DNA of 64,000 nucleotides. Origin: Micromonospora sp. HNM0581. GTDB taxonomy: Bacteria; Actinomycetota; Actinomycetes; Mycobacteriales; Micromonosporaceae. Under the pieces are notes generated by a model. The model was not told the origin of the DNA. It searched no databases and worked only from the letters and a program-made list of their open reading frames with translations. This document shows, piece after piece, positions 36,274 to 44,420 of the stretch (position 1 is its first letter; every line of letters begins with the position of its first letter). The stretch is from positions 62,001 to 126,000 of the forward strand of contig NZ_JAASAD010000004.1 of the NCBI RefSeq assembly GCF_012726175.1. The letters run 5' to 3'. A program made the translations under genes and the position numbers.

Positions 36274-37293
36274 TCAGTCGGCCGGCAGTGCCTCCAGCAC
36301 GGTCAGGGTGGGTGTGCCGACCACCTGGGTCAGCCGTAGCCCGACCTGCTCCAGCAGCCGGCCGGTCTGCTCCGCGCCGCGGTGCGCACCGCCGGTGAGC
36401 ACCATGGCGTGGACGTCGAACAGCTTCGCCATGTCGAAGGTGTCGCCTGCGGGCAGCACGGCCTCCAGCAGGACCAGCCGCGAGTCGGGCCGCATGGCGT
36501 CACGGACGTTGCGGAGGATTCTGACGACGTCGTCGTCGTCGAAACCCGGCAGCACGGTCTTGAGCAGGTAACCGTCGCCGCCGACGGGCACCGCGTCGAA
36601 GACGTCGCCCGGCACCACGTCGCAGCGGTCTGCCACCCCCGCCGCGGCCAGCACCGGGGCCGCCCCCGACACGACGTGCGGCAGGTCGAACAGCACCCCC
36701 CGGACCGCGGGAAAACGGGCGAGCAGTCCGGCCAGGAAACCACCGGTACCGCCACCGACGTCGACCAGGGTGCCGAACCGTCGCCACGGGTACGCCCCGA
36801 GCACGGTGCGCAGGTGAAGCCGGTTCACGCTGCGCATCCAGTCGTCGACCCGGTTGCTCTCCTGCGGGTGGTCCGCGAGGTAGGTCCAGTAGTCCTGGCC
36901 GTGCACGTGGGAGAACGCCGGTTCTCCGGTCAGCAGCGTGTGTCCCATCGCCCCCCACGCCCGTACGTCCGATTCGAGCAGGGTGAAACTGTCCCGCAAC
37001 GACATGGGGTGGTCACCGCGCAGCGGCTCGGCGAGCGGGGTGAGTGCGAACGTGGCATCGGCGACCTCGGTGAACACGCCCCGCGCGGCCAGGGCCCGCA
37101 GCAGCCGCAGCAGCGCCCCGGCGTGTGCGCCAGCCGCTTCGGCCAGTTCCGCGACCGTACGCGGACCGTTGGCGAGCAGGTCGGCGACGCGCAGGTCACA
37201 GGCGGCCCGCAGCGCGAACGGGGTGATCTGGTCACCGAGTTCACCGAGCCGCATCACCGCGGTCAGGTCGAGGGACTTACGGCTGGTTGTCAT
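36274..37293 (-). CDS. O-methyltransferase-fold protein, catalytic His replaced by Pro
   Basis: 339 aa. Same family as the protein at 9950: N-terminal winged-helix dimerisation domain, then LVDVGGGTGGFLAGLLARFP (about 177-196). The usual VLHDWDD segment is VLPGFDD, so His, Asp and Trp are all changed. This goes further than DnrK-type enzymes that lack a base, and a non-methylating role (hydroxylase, decarboxylase or pericyclase, all known on this fold) deserves thought. ATGA overlap with the upstream diiron oxygenase gene links the two functionally. Confidence 0.85.
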   Translation of the reverse strand: MTTSRKSLDLTAVMRLGELGDQITPFALRAACDLRVADLLANGPRTVAELAEAAGAHAGALLRLLRALAARGVFTEVADATFALTPLAEPLRGDHPMSLRDSFTLLESDVRAWGAMGHTLLTGEPAFSHVHGQDYWTYLADHPQESNRVDDWMRSVNRLHLRTVLGAYPWRRFGTLVDVGGGTGGFLAGLLARFPAVRGVLFDLPHVVSGAAPVLAAAGVADRCDVVPGDVFDAVPVGGDGYLLKTVLPGFDDDDVVRILRNVRDAMRPDSRLVLLEAVLPAGDTFDMAKLFDVHAMVLTGGAHRGAEQTGRLLEQVGLRLTQVVGTPTLTVLEALPAD

Positions 37294-38261
37294 GTGAACG
37301 CCCCTCTGCGTACCCGCAGCCGCTCACCGGCGAACTGCAGAAGGCCCAGCTTGTCCAGTCCGGTACGGACCTGGTCGGTCATCAGGCCTATCTGTCCGAG
37401 CGCGACGGCGACCCGGGAGAAGACGGCCTGTCGATACTTGATCATGAGATCGTGGTTGGTGGCGAACTCCACACCGGCGGCGCGGTCGACCTCCAGCCGT
37501 TGCCAGATGTCGTCGAGCAGAAACCGCCGCCGGATCAGCGCCGCGGCGTCCAGCACCAGTTCCTCCCGTTCCGCCCGCTCAGCGGTGGTCAGCTGGTCGT
37601 AGAGACCGCTGAGGGACAGCACGCCGAAGGTGACGTGTCGTGCCTCGTCCCGAGCCACGAGGTGGGTCAGTTCCTTGATCAACGGGTCGTGGAAGCTGCT
37701 GTTGGACAGCCGGAACGAGGCCATCGCGATCGCCTCGACCATGATCTGCATCCCGAGAGCGGTGACGTCCCACCGCGAGTCGGACAGGATGTCGGTGAGC
37801 AGTTCCCGTAGCGGCGGGGACACCCCGTACGGCTCGGGAATCTTCTCCCGCAGGTAGCGGGAGAAGACCTCGACGTGCCGGGCCTCGTCGACTGCCTGGG
37901 TGGCCGCGTAGAACTTGCTGTCCAGATCCGGCACCGTCTCCACGAGCCGGGCGGCGACGATCATGGCGGCCTGCTCGCCGTGCAGGAACTGGCTGACCAT
38001 CCACGACTGGAACTCCCAGCGAAACGCGTCCCAGGCGCGGGGGCCGCGTGCCGCCAGCGGCGAGTCGGCGAAGGCTGCCATGGCGAACGCGGAGTCGTCG
38101 GGCAACGGTTCACCGAAGGGTACGGGTATCGACCAGTCGACGTCCGAGGCTCGCCACTGCGCCGACTTGGCCCGCTCGTAGAGGGCCACCAGCCGGGGAT
38201 CGGAGGCTTCGTAGTCCCAGGTGAGTGTAGTGTCCACGCGAGCTGGCACGACAAAGCTCAT
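37290..38261 (-). CDS. Ferritin-like diiron oxygenase (AurF/monooxygenase-like)
   Basis: 323 aa, mainly helical. It has two DEARH motifs (AVDEARHVEVF near 133 and VARDEARHVTFG near 220), each preceded by a helix supplying a Glu (HGEQAA near 100, MVEAIAM near 188), giving the Glu/His set of a carboxylate-bridged diiron site. Relatives N-oxygenate arylamines (AurF, CmlI) or hydroxylate carbons (toluene monooxygenase group); I cannot choose between them. ATG 38261 is placed by its strong leaderless promoter; earlier ATG 38273 lies inside the -10 box. Co-transcribed with the O-methyltransferase-fold gene. Confidence 0.82.
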   Translation of the reverse strand: MSFVVPARVDTTLTWDYEASDPRLVALYERAKSAQWRASDVDWSIPVPFGEPLPDDSAFAMAAFADSPLAARGPRAWDAFRWEFQSWMVSQFLHGEQAAMIVAARLVETVPDLDSKFYAATQAVDEARHVEVFSRYLREKIPEPYGVSPPLRELLTDILSDSRWDVTALGMQIMVEAIAMASFRLSNSSFHDPLIKELTHLVARDEARHVTFGVLSLSGLYDQLTTAERAEREELVLDAAALIRRRFLLDDIWQRLEVDRAAGVEFATNHDLMIKYRQAVFSRVAVALGQIGLMTDQVRTGLDKLGLLQFAGERLRVRRGAFT

Positions 38262-38263
38262 GC

Positions 38264-38314
38264 AATGCAACATACCTAGAGAGCTGACCGATGCCAACGG
38301 ATTGACGCTAGGGT
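38264..38314. promoter_or_regulatory. Back-to-back leaderless promoters with cluster motif
   Basis: Minus: TTGGCA (38292-38297), 17-base spacer, TATGTT (38269-38274), 7 bases, ATG 38261; this is near consensus. Plus: TAGGGT (38309-38314), 6 bases, GTG 38321, with TGACCG (38285-38290) as a possible -35. The two -35 regions lie only one base apart. The motif GTATGTTGCATT (minus, 38264-38275) covers the minus -10 and transcript start. Confidence 0.6.
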
Positions 38315-38320
38315 CCCGAT

Positions 38321-39631
38321 GTGGAGATACGACAAACACCAGCCTCCGTGGCCCAGCGCCTGCTCTGGATGATCAAGCACTACCGCACCGACTTCGGCGC
38401 CTTGAGTTGCCCGCTGCTGTGCCGCCTCACCGGCGAGGTCGACGCCGATGCGCTGGACTCCGCGCTGTCCGCGCTCACCGCCCGACACGAGTCGCTGCGT
38501 ACCACCTTCACCGGTCGCGGAGCACGACTTGCCCAGGTCGTACACCCGCCCGCGTCGATCGCGGCCCGCCGGATGGACCTGTCGGCGGAGGCGGACGCGG
38601 CAGCCGCCGCGGACCGGGCGGTCCGGGCCGAGCTGAGGACCGGGATCGACCCGACCGAGTGGCCCTCCCGGGCCACCCTGTGGCGGCTCGGGCCCGGTGA
38701 GCACATCCTCTGCCTCAACCTGCACCACCTGGTCACCGACGCGTGGTCCACCGGGATCCTCTTCCGTGACCTGGGCATCCTCTATGCCGGCGCCACCGGC
38801 GCGACCGCACAACCACCACCCACCGGCTGGCAGTACACCTCGTTCGTCAGGTGGCAGCAGGAGCTGCTGGACGGCGACGGGTTGCGCCGGCACCGCGATT
38901 ACTGGCGACGGCAACTGTCCGGGAGCCAGCTACCCGCGCTCGGCGACGCCGAGAGCGAGCAGACCAGCACCGTCAGCGACGTACCAGCCACCTCCGACGT
39001 GGCGGTCGACCTGGACCGCGAGGCGGTCGCCCGGATCCGTACGGTGGCGCGGACGCAGCGCACCACCCTGTTCTCGGTCTTGTTGGCGGTGTTCTACCAC
39101 CACCTGCACCGCATCACCGGCCAGGACGATCTCGCGGTGGCGTCGATGTTCGCCAACCGGTCCCGGCCCGAGCTACGTCAAACGGTGGGGCTGCTGGCCA
39201 ACATGGTGCTCCTACGGGCCCGGGTCGGGCAGGCCACGACCTTCGCCGACCTGGTCGGACAGGCACACGCCGCCGCTATCGGGGCCTTCACCTACCAGGA
39301 TCTGCCCTACCAGATGCTCCCGCTGGACGCGGTGCAGACCGGCGGACGGCGGGCCGACGACGTGCTGTTCAACGTGATGACCGAGATGGACCACCGGACC
39401 GAGGCCGGTGGTGTCGGGTTCGAACTGCTGGTGCCCCCGGGGCTCGGCAGCCGCTTCCGCTTCGAGTTGGCCGTCGCTCCGGTCGGCCCGACGGACCTGC
39501 GCGCCGTCTTCTACCACCGCACGGCGGCATACCCGGAGGCGGACGCCACCGCTTTCCTGGCCGGGTATGCCGACCTGGCTGCCCGACTGGCCACGGAACC
39601 GCACGCTCCGCTGCGTCAGGCTTCCGGTTGA
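38321..39631 (+). CDS. Free-standing NRPS condensation-domain protein
   Basis: 436 aa. Single C domain with HHLVTDA (about residues 135-141) matching HHxxxD and a FANRSRPELRQTVGLLANMVLLR segment near 287. It is a paralogue of the protein at 32492. Having two such proteins with a free ACP suggests two acylation or ester/amide-forming steps outside the modular NRPS. GTG start with no Shine-Dalgarno; the transcript should begin at the start codon. Followed by a 175-base gap, then the SsuD-like operon. Confidence 0.85.
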   Translation: MEIRQTPASVAQRLLWMIKHYRTDFGALSCPLLCRLTGEVDADALDSALSALTARHESLRTTFTGRGARLAQVVHPPASIAARRMDLSAEADAAAAADRAVRAELRTGIDPTEWPSRATLWRLGPGEHILCLNLHHLVTDAWSTGILFRDLGILYAGATGATAQPPPTGWQYTSFVRWQQELLDGDGLRRHRDYWRRQLSGSQLPALGDAESEQTSTVSDVPATSDVAVDLDREAVARIRTVARTQRTTLFSVLLAVFYHHLHRITGQDDLAVASMFANRSRPELRQTVGLLANMVLLRARVGQATTFADLVGQAHAAAIGAFTYQDLPYQMLPLDAVQTGGRRADDVLFNVMTEMDHRTEAGGVGFELLVPPGLGSRFRFELAVAPVGPTDLRAVFYHRTAAYPEADATAFLAGYADLAARLATEPHAPLRQASG

Positions 39632-39648
39632 CCAACACCAACAAGCGT

Positions 39649-39660
39649 CAAACAACACGA
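39649..39660 (-). promoter_or_regulatory. Cluster motif (partial) before the SsuD-like operon
   Basis: Minus-strand TCGTGTTGTTTG shares the TGTTGTTT core with the repeated word. It lies in the 175-base gap upstream of 39807; a TTGACA box follows at about 39681. Confidence 0.35.
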
Positions 39661-39806
39661 CACTGGCGTCACACACTCTTGACACCGCATCCGGCTGCTG
39701 GGAGGCTTCGACCAGCCCTACCTGGTAGCGCGCAGGGAGCGGACGGTGCCGCCAACCGTACGACGGCTACCGCTCAGCCGATGGATGCTGTGACAGGAAG
39801 GTCCAC

Positions 39807-40919
39807 ATGCCACTTCACCTGCACTGGTTCCTTCCGTCCCACGGTGACGGCCGTGAGGTGGCAAAAACCCCCCAGGGCACGCCGGCCGACCCCGCGCAGA
39901 ACATCCGCCGCGAACCGGACATCGACTATCTCGCCCAGGTCGCCGCCGCCGCCGACCGTTTCGGCTTCGCCGGCGCCCTGGTGCCCACCGGGCTGTTCTG
40001 CGAAGACCCCTGGCTGGTGTCGGCTGCACTGGCCAACCGGACCAGCCGGCTGAAGTTCATGGTGGCGGTCCGCCCCGGATCGATGTCCCCCACCGTCGCG
40101 GCGCAGATGGCCGCAACCATGCAACGGCTGTCCGGCGGCCGGCTGCTGCTCAACGTGGTCACCGGCGGCGATCCGGACGAGCAGCTGCGCTACGGCGACT
40201 GGCTCGACCACGACCAGCGGTACGCCCGAGCCGACGAGTTCCTCGACGTATTCGCCCGAGCCTGGTCAGGCCGAACCTACGACTTCGCCGGCTCCCACTA
40301 CCAGGTACGGGCCGGTCGGCTGACCCGGGCCCATCCGGTCACCCCACCGGTGTTCCTCGGCGGTTCCTCCGCCGCGGCACACCAGGTGGCCGCCAGCCGT
40401 GCCGACGTCTACCTCGCCTGGGGAGAGCCACCCGAGTCGCTTGCGGAACTCGTGAAACAGGTCCGCGACCGGGCCGATGCCCAGGGCCGCGAACTGTCCT
40501 ACGGCTCCCGGTTCCACGTGATCAGCCGGGACACCGCCGAGGAGGCGTGGGAGGTGGCACACCGATTGGTCGCGGGCATGCATCCTGAGACCATCGCCGC
40601 CGCCCAACAGCGGTTCCGGCGCACCGAGTCCGAGGGACAACGCCGGATGGCCGCACTGCACCAGGGCCGGACCGCAGACCTCGAGGTGTATCCGAACGTA
40701 TGGGCCGGTTACGGGCTGGTCCGACCGGGTGCTGGCGTGGCGCTGGTCGGCAACCACGTCGAGGTGGCCGACCGCATCGAGGAGTACCACGCCATCGGAC
40801 TGGACCACCTGATCCTCTCCGGCCAGCCGCACCTGGAGGAGGCCTACACCTTCGGTGAGGGTGTCCTGCCGATCCTGCGCCGACGTGGGCTGCTGGCCGA
40901 ACCGGAAGGAGACCGGTGA
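39807..40919 (+). CDS. FMNH2-dependent monooxygenase, SsuD (alkanesulfonate monooxygenase) type
   Basis: 370 aa, TIM-barrel luciferase family. Typical SsuD-branch landmarks are LHLHWFLPSHGDGR at the start, LKFMVAVRPGSMSP near 80, GGRLLLNVVTGGDPDEQLRYGDWLDHDQRY near 115 and FLGGSSAAAHQVAA near 180. SsuD cleaves C-S bonds in sulfonates by oxygen insertion; family members also oxidise other S- or N-compounds. ATG with GGAAGG 5 bases upstream. The FMN reductase gene overlaps it by four bases, so the pair is a self-sufficient two-component oxygenase. Confidence 0.88.
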   Translation: MPLHLHWFLPSHGDGREVAKTPQGTPADPAQNIRREPDIDYLAQVAAAADRFGFAGALVPTGLFCEDPWLVSAALANRTSRLKFMVAVRPGSMSPTVAAQMAATMQRLSGGRLLLNVVTGGDPDEQLRYGDWLDHDQRYARADEFLDVFARAWSGRTYDFAGSHYQVRAGRLTRAHPVTPPVFLGGSSAAAHQVAASRADVYLAWGEPPESLAELVKQVRDRADAQGRELSYGSRFHVISRDTAEEAWEVAHRLVAGMHPETIAAAQQRFRRTESEGQRRMAALHQGRTADLEVYPNVWAGYGLVRPGAGVALVGNHVEVADRIEEYHAIGLDHLILSGQPHLEEAYTFGEGVLPILRRRGLLAEPEGDR

Positions 40920-41587
40920 CCGACCTCCGGCAACCCCCACCCCGGCGGGCGACCGAACCGACCGGGTCCGTGAGTGTGCCGACCACTGTTCTGGTCGGCA
41001 ATCCTCGGCAGGGATCACGGACCCGCACCGTGGCCCAGCACCTCACCGAGGCGCTGCGTACCGGGCTCGCCGGCCTGGACGTCCACCTGGTCGACCCGTA
41101 CGTCGTTGATCTCGCCGAGTTGGGGGCGGACCTGCCCGCCCGACTCCTCGCCGGCACCGCCGCCCACGCACCGCTGGAGCAGGTGGTCCGCCGAGTCCGC
41201 GGACCGGGCCTGCTGGTGGTGGTGAGCCCGACGTTCAAGGGCTCCTACACCGGCCTGTTGAAGCTCTTCCTGGACATGCTGCCGCGGGAGGGACTGTGCC
41301 CGGGCACCGTGGCGGTGCCCGTGATGACCGCCGGCTGGGCCCAGCACCGCTTCGTCTCCGACGCCCGGCTGCGACCGCTGCTGGTGGAGTTGGGCGCCGT
41401 GGTCCCGGTACGCGGGCTGGCGGTGTTGGAGGAAGAGTTCGGCGACCTCGACACTGCGGTCGCAGGATGGACCGCAGCGGCGGTGCCGGTGCTCGCCGCA
41501 GTGCTGCGCAGCTGCCAAACCTCGTCGGTTGGCTCAGCCCGACCTGCGGAAACCCTACCCATCCATCAAACCGCACAGCTCCGGTGA
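40916..41587 (+). CDS. NAD(P)H:FMN reductase, SsuE-like
   Basis: 223 aa. Flavodoxin-like fold with VLVGNPRQGSRT as the phosphate-binding loop and SPTFKGSYTGLLKLFLDMLP, the SsuE/MsuE signature. It supplies reduced FMN to the monooxygenase upstream and probably to the one at 6306. GTG start overlaps the previous stop (GTGA). A proline-rich N-terminal extension of about 20 residues and an extra C-terminal tail are not typical of the family. Confidence 0.88.
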   Translation: MTDLRQPPPRRATEPTGSVSVPTTVLVGNPRQGSRTRTVAQHLTEALRTGLAGLDVHLVDPYVVDLAELGADLPARLLAGTAAHAPLEQVVRRVRGPGLLVVVSPTFKGSYTGLLKLFLDMLPREGLCPGTVAVPVMTAGWAQHRFVSDARLRPLLVELGAVVPVRGLAVLEEEFGDLDTAVAGWTAAAVPVLAAVLRSCQTSSVGSARPAETLPIHQTAQLR

Positions 41588-41616
41588 GCCGGGCGATCCG
41601 GAAGGAAGAAGCGACC

Positions 41617-41916
41617 ATGAGTGAGCAGACCCCGACGGTCGTGGGACAGAAGCAGTCCGACGAGCAGATCCGCGCACAGGTCCAAGCCATCGTGCTCGAC
41701 CTGGCGCCAAACCCCGACGGCCTGCGCGACGCGGAGACCGCCCTGGTCCAGGACCTCGGCTTCCACTCGTTGGCCCTGATGGAACTCGCCTTCGCCCTGG
41801 AGGACGAATTCGACCTGGAACCCATCGACGAGAAGACCGCCCGGTCGATCACCACACTCGGTGCGGTGCAGGACCACGTACTCAAGCGCATCGCCGAACG
41901 CGACGCCGGGGCCTGA
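41617..41916 (+). CDS. Free-standing acyl carrier protein with GFHSL motif
   Basis: 99 aa. Four-helix carrier fold; the phosphopantetheine serine sits in LGFHSLALMEL (about residue 54), where the usual Asp before Ser is His. ATG with GGAAGGAAG upstream, 29 bases after the reductase. It lies in an operon with the SsuD-like oxygenase, so it probably presents a tethered substrate to that enzyme or to the free condensation proteins, after loading by the acyl-AMP ligase at 10972 or another ligase outside the window. Confidence 0.85.
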   Translation: MSEQTPTVVGQKQSDEQIRAQVQAIVLDLAPNPDGLRDAETALVQDLGFHSLALMELAFALEDEFDLEPIDEKTARSITTLGAVQDHVLKRIAERDAGA

Positions 41917-41932
41917 CCTCCCTGGCGTCCAC

Positions 41933-41963
41933 GGGCCGGCCATCCAACTCGGATGGCCGGCCC
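41933..41963. terminator. Bidirectional hairpin
   Basis: Perfect 13-bp stem GGGCCGGCCATCC (41933-41945) with its complement (41951-41963), loop AACTC, between the convergent stops at 41916 and 42023. Confidence 0.85.
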
Positions 41964-42022
41964 GCACGCTTCCTGCCGCCGCGACCGTCCGGCCCGATGG
42001 CCGCGCCCCGGGCGCGGGCAAC

Positions 42023-43111
42023 TCAGCCGATCAGGCGGTACAACCGGTGGAAGCGGTCGTCGATCGGCAACTGGGTGACCGCGGCGAAACCCGCCTCGAC
42101 CGCCAGCCGCCTGACCGCCTCCGGTCGCAGCACCGTGCCGGTACCGGCCGATGGCTGCTGACTCAGACAGGCCGGCAGGCAGTGCAGCACGCTCGTCGCG
42201 TACTGGAAACGCTCGATCTCGTCCGCCGGAGCGGTGAACCGTTCCGCCACCCGCGCGTCGAGAACCAGAACACTTCCCCCCTCGGCGCACAGCCGTCGAC
42301 AGGCCTGCAGCACCTCCACCGGGCGGGAGATCTCGTGCAGCGCGTCGAAGAGACAGACCAGGTCGTAGCCGCCGGCCAGCTCCGGGTCCGCCGCGTCGCG
42401 GGCGGCGAAGGACACCCGTTCGACCAACCCGGCCTCCGCGGCGTGCCGCCGGGCGTCACCGATCACGTCGACGTCGATGTCGTAGCCGTCGACCGAAATC
42501 CCGGGAAAGGCTCGCGCCAGAGCGATGCCCGCCCAACCGGCCCCACAGGCTACATCCGCCACCCGGGCCGGGGAGCCGGCGAGCCGGGCGTGGATGTCCG
42601 GTGCGTGGCGACGCAGCCAACCGGCCATCTGATGGGTGAACATCGCCCGGTTGGCACCGGCGTGGCCCTCCCGCCAGTCGACGCCGTAGACCGCGTCGGG
42701 CACCCCGCCGCCGTCGCGGTACGCGTCCAGCAGCGCCGGCAGGGCCGCCGCCACCCCGCCCAACGGCAGCACGGCCAGTGCCGCCATCGACACCGGACTG
42801 TCGGACACCGTGAGCACCTCGGCGTGCGCGGCAGGTATCGCGAACACCCGCGCCTCGGCGGGACGGGAGGCGTCGTCCACCGTCAGGACACCGGCCACCG
42901 CCTGCTGCTCCAGCCACTCCCGGGCGTAACGCGGGTCGACACCGGTGCGCTCCGCGATCTCCGCCACCGTGCCGGGCCCCTTAGCGGCGAGGTCCTCGTA
43001 GAGACCCAGTCGGACACCGAGATACGTCGAGAGCAGCTCCTGGGTGGCCAGCAGCGAGGTCCACATCCGGACCGCGAAGACCCGGGCACCGGTGTCAGTG
43101 GGAGTTGTCAT
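42023..43111 (-). CDS. SAM methyltransferase with N-terminal winged helix
   Basis: 362 aa. N-terminal winged-helix segment (about 15-85: GLYEDLAAKGPGTVAEIAERTGV) and a class I SAM domain with VADVACGAGWAGIALARAFPG near 180 and LFDALHEISRP near 250. It belongs to the mycobacterial Rv2258c-like group rather than the classic O-methyltransferase family. ATG 43111 with GGAGG 6 bases upstream. Divergent from the flavoenzyme at 43248. Methyl acceptor unknown. Confidence 0.82.
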   Translation of the reverse strand: MTTPTDTGARVFAVRMWTSLLATQELLSTYLGVRLGLYEDLAAKGPGTVAEIAERTGVDPRYAREWLEQQAVAGVLTVDDASRPAEARVFAIPAAHAEVLTVSDSPVSMAALAVLPLGGVAAALPALLDAYRDGGGVPDAVYGVDWREGHAGANRAMFTHQMAGWLRRHAPDIHARLAGSPARVADVACGAGWAGIALARAFPGISVDGYDIDVDVIGDARRHAAEAGLVERVSFAARDAADPELAGGYDLVCLFDALHEISRPVEVLQACRRLCAEGGSVLVLDARVAERFTAPADEIERFQYATSVLHCLPACLSQQPSAGTGTVLRPEAVRRLAVEAGFAAVTQLPIDDRFHRLYRLIG

Positions 43112-43138
43112 CGGCGTCCTCCAGGTGGCGCATGAATG

Positions 43139-43150
43139 GTGTGTTGTTTT
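43139..43150 (+). promoter_or_regulatory. Cluster motif in a divergent promoter gap
   Basis: GTGTGTTGTTTT matches 11 of 12 positions of GTRTGTTGYGTT, between the methyltransferase (start 43111) and the flavoenzyme (start 43248). Confidence 0.45.
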
Positions 43151-43247
43151 TCTGCACACACGCTAACGCGACGGGCGCGCCATGGACAGCACCCGCCCAC
43201 GGAAGATAGCGTCCGGACACGACACACCAGACACAGGAGGAGCGGAC

Positions 43248-44366
43248 GTGAACCCAACGCGCTCACGGGTGGCCGAGCTTGCGTCCCGCGTGGCGAAACG
43301 GGCCGACGAGATCGAGCAACGGCGCGGGCTTCCCGACGACCTCCTCGACGATCTCCGTGCCGCCGGTTGTTTCCGGATGTTGGCACCGGCCAGTCACGGT
43401 GGTGACCAACTCGATCTGCCCGACGTCCTCACCGTGCTCGAACAACTCGCCCGAGCCGACGCCGCGACAGCGTGGACGGTCGGCCAGGTGGCCCTGTCGC
43501 ACCTGATCGTGCGGTGCGGTCCGGCCGCCGCGCTCGACGACGTCTTCGCCGACGGCCCGGACACCCTCGTCGCCGGAGCGGTGGCCCCCAAGGGTCGGGC
43601 CCGGACCACCGAGGGCGGCTGGCGACTCACCGGCCAGTGGCCCTTCGTCACCGGCTGTCCCCGGGCGCGATGGTTCTACCTCAACTGTGTGCTGGTCGCC
43701 GGTCGTAGCGTCCCGGTCGGACCCGACGGGGTGCCGACCACCCGCATCCTGTTCGTGCCGGCGAGCGAGGTCCGCGTCGTGGACACCTGGCGGGTCCTGG
43801 GGCTGCGCGGCACCGCCAGCCACGACGTGGCGGTGGATGACGCGCGGGTACCGGAGCACCGCGCGGTCGCCGCACGCGACGACGACGCCGTGCACCGCAT
43901 CGCCCAGTCCAGTCTGATCATCGGTGCGGTCGCGGTGGGACTGGCCGACGGCGCGCTTGCCGACCTGGTCCGGCTCGCCGTCGACGGAAAACGCCCGGCC
44001 CTGAGCGCCCGCCGGCTGGCCACCTCGACGGTCTTCCAGGACCGGCTGGGCGAGGCGCAGACGGTGCACCGTGCCGCTCGGGCGCTGCTCTACGCCGAGG
44101 CGGTCGAGGCACAGTCGGCCACCGGCGCCTCGACGCCGCTACGGCGGGCACGGCTGCGGGCTGCCGCAGCGCAGGTGACCACCCTGTGCGCGCAGGTCGT
44201 GGACACCGCACACACCCTGGCCGGCGGCAGCGCGATCTACGAGACCTCCCCGCTGCAACGCCGGCTGCGTGACATGCGCACCGCCACCCAGCACTTCGTG
44301 GCCGGCCGCGACTCGTACGCCACACTCGGCGCGCTCGCCGTCGGCGAGGAGGCCGGCCCGGGATAG
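43248..44366 (+). CDS. Acyl-CoA-dehydrogenase-fold flavin oxygenase (HsaA/SfnB/DszC-like)
   Basis: 372 aa. The C-terminal pattern RRLRDMRTATQHFVAGRDSYATLGAL and the central GGWRLTGQWPFVTGC place it in the type-2 acyl-CoA-dehydrogenase group that contains flavin-dependent aromatic, N- and S-monooxygenases rather than desaturases. It would need reduced flavin from a reductase such as that at 40916. GTG 43248 with AGGAGG 7 bases upstream. It precedes an SDR gene on the same strand. Aromatic hydroxylation, N-hydroxylation and sulfoxidation are all possible. Confidence 0.82.
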   Translation: MNPTRSRVAELASRVAKRADEIEQRRGLPDDLLDDLRAAGCFRMLAPASHGGDQLDLPDVLTVLEQLARADAATAWTVGQVALSHLIVRCGPAAALDDVFADGPDTLVAGAVAPKGRARTTEGGWRLTGQWPFVTGCPRARWFYLNCVLVAGRSVPVGPDGVPTTRILFVPASEVRVVDTWRVLGLRGTASHDVAVDDARVPEHRAVAARDDDAVHRIAQSSLIIGAVAVGLADGALADLVRLAVDGKRPALSARRLATSTVFQDRLGEAQTVHRAARALLYAEAVEAQSATGASTPLRRARLRAAAAQVTTLCAQVVDTAHTLAGGSAIYETSPLQRRLRDMRTATQHFVAGRDSYATLGALAVGEEAGPG

Positions 44367-44420
44367 GTCACGTCGAGTCCGACGTACGGATAGCGAACCT
44401 TATCGTTTGTGGAGGTTGTC

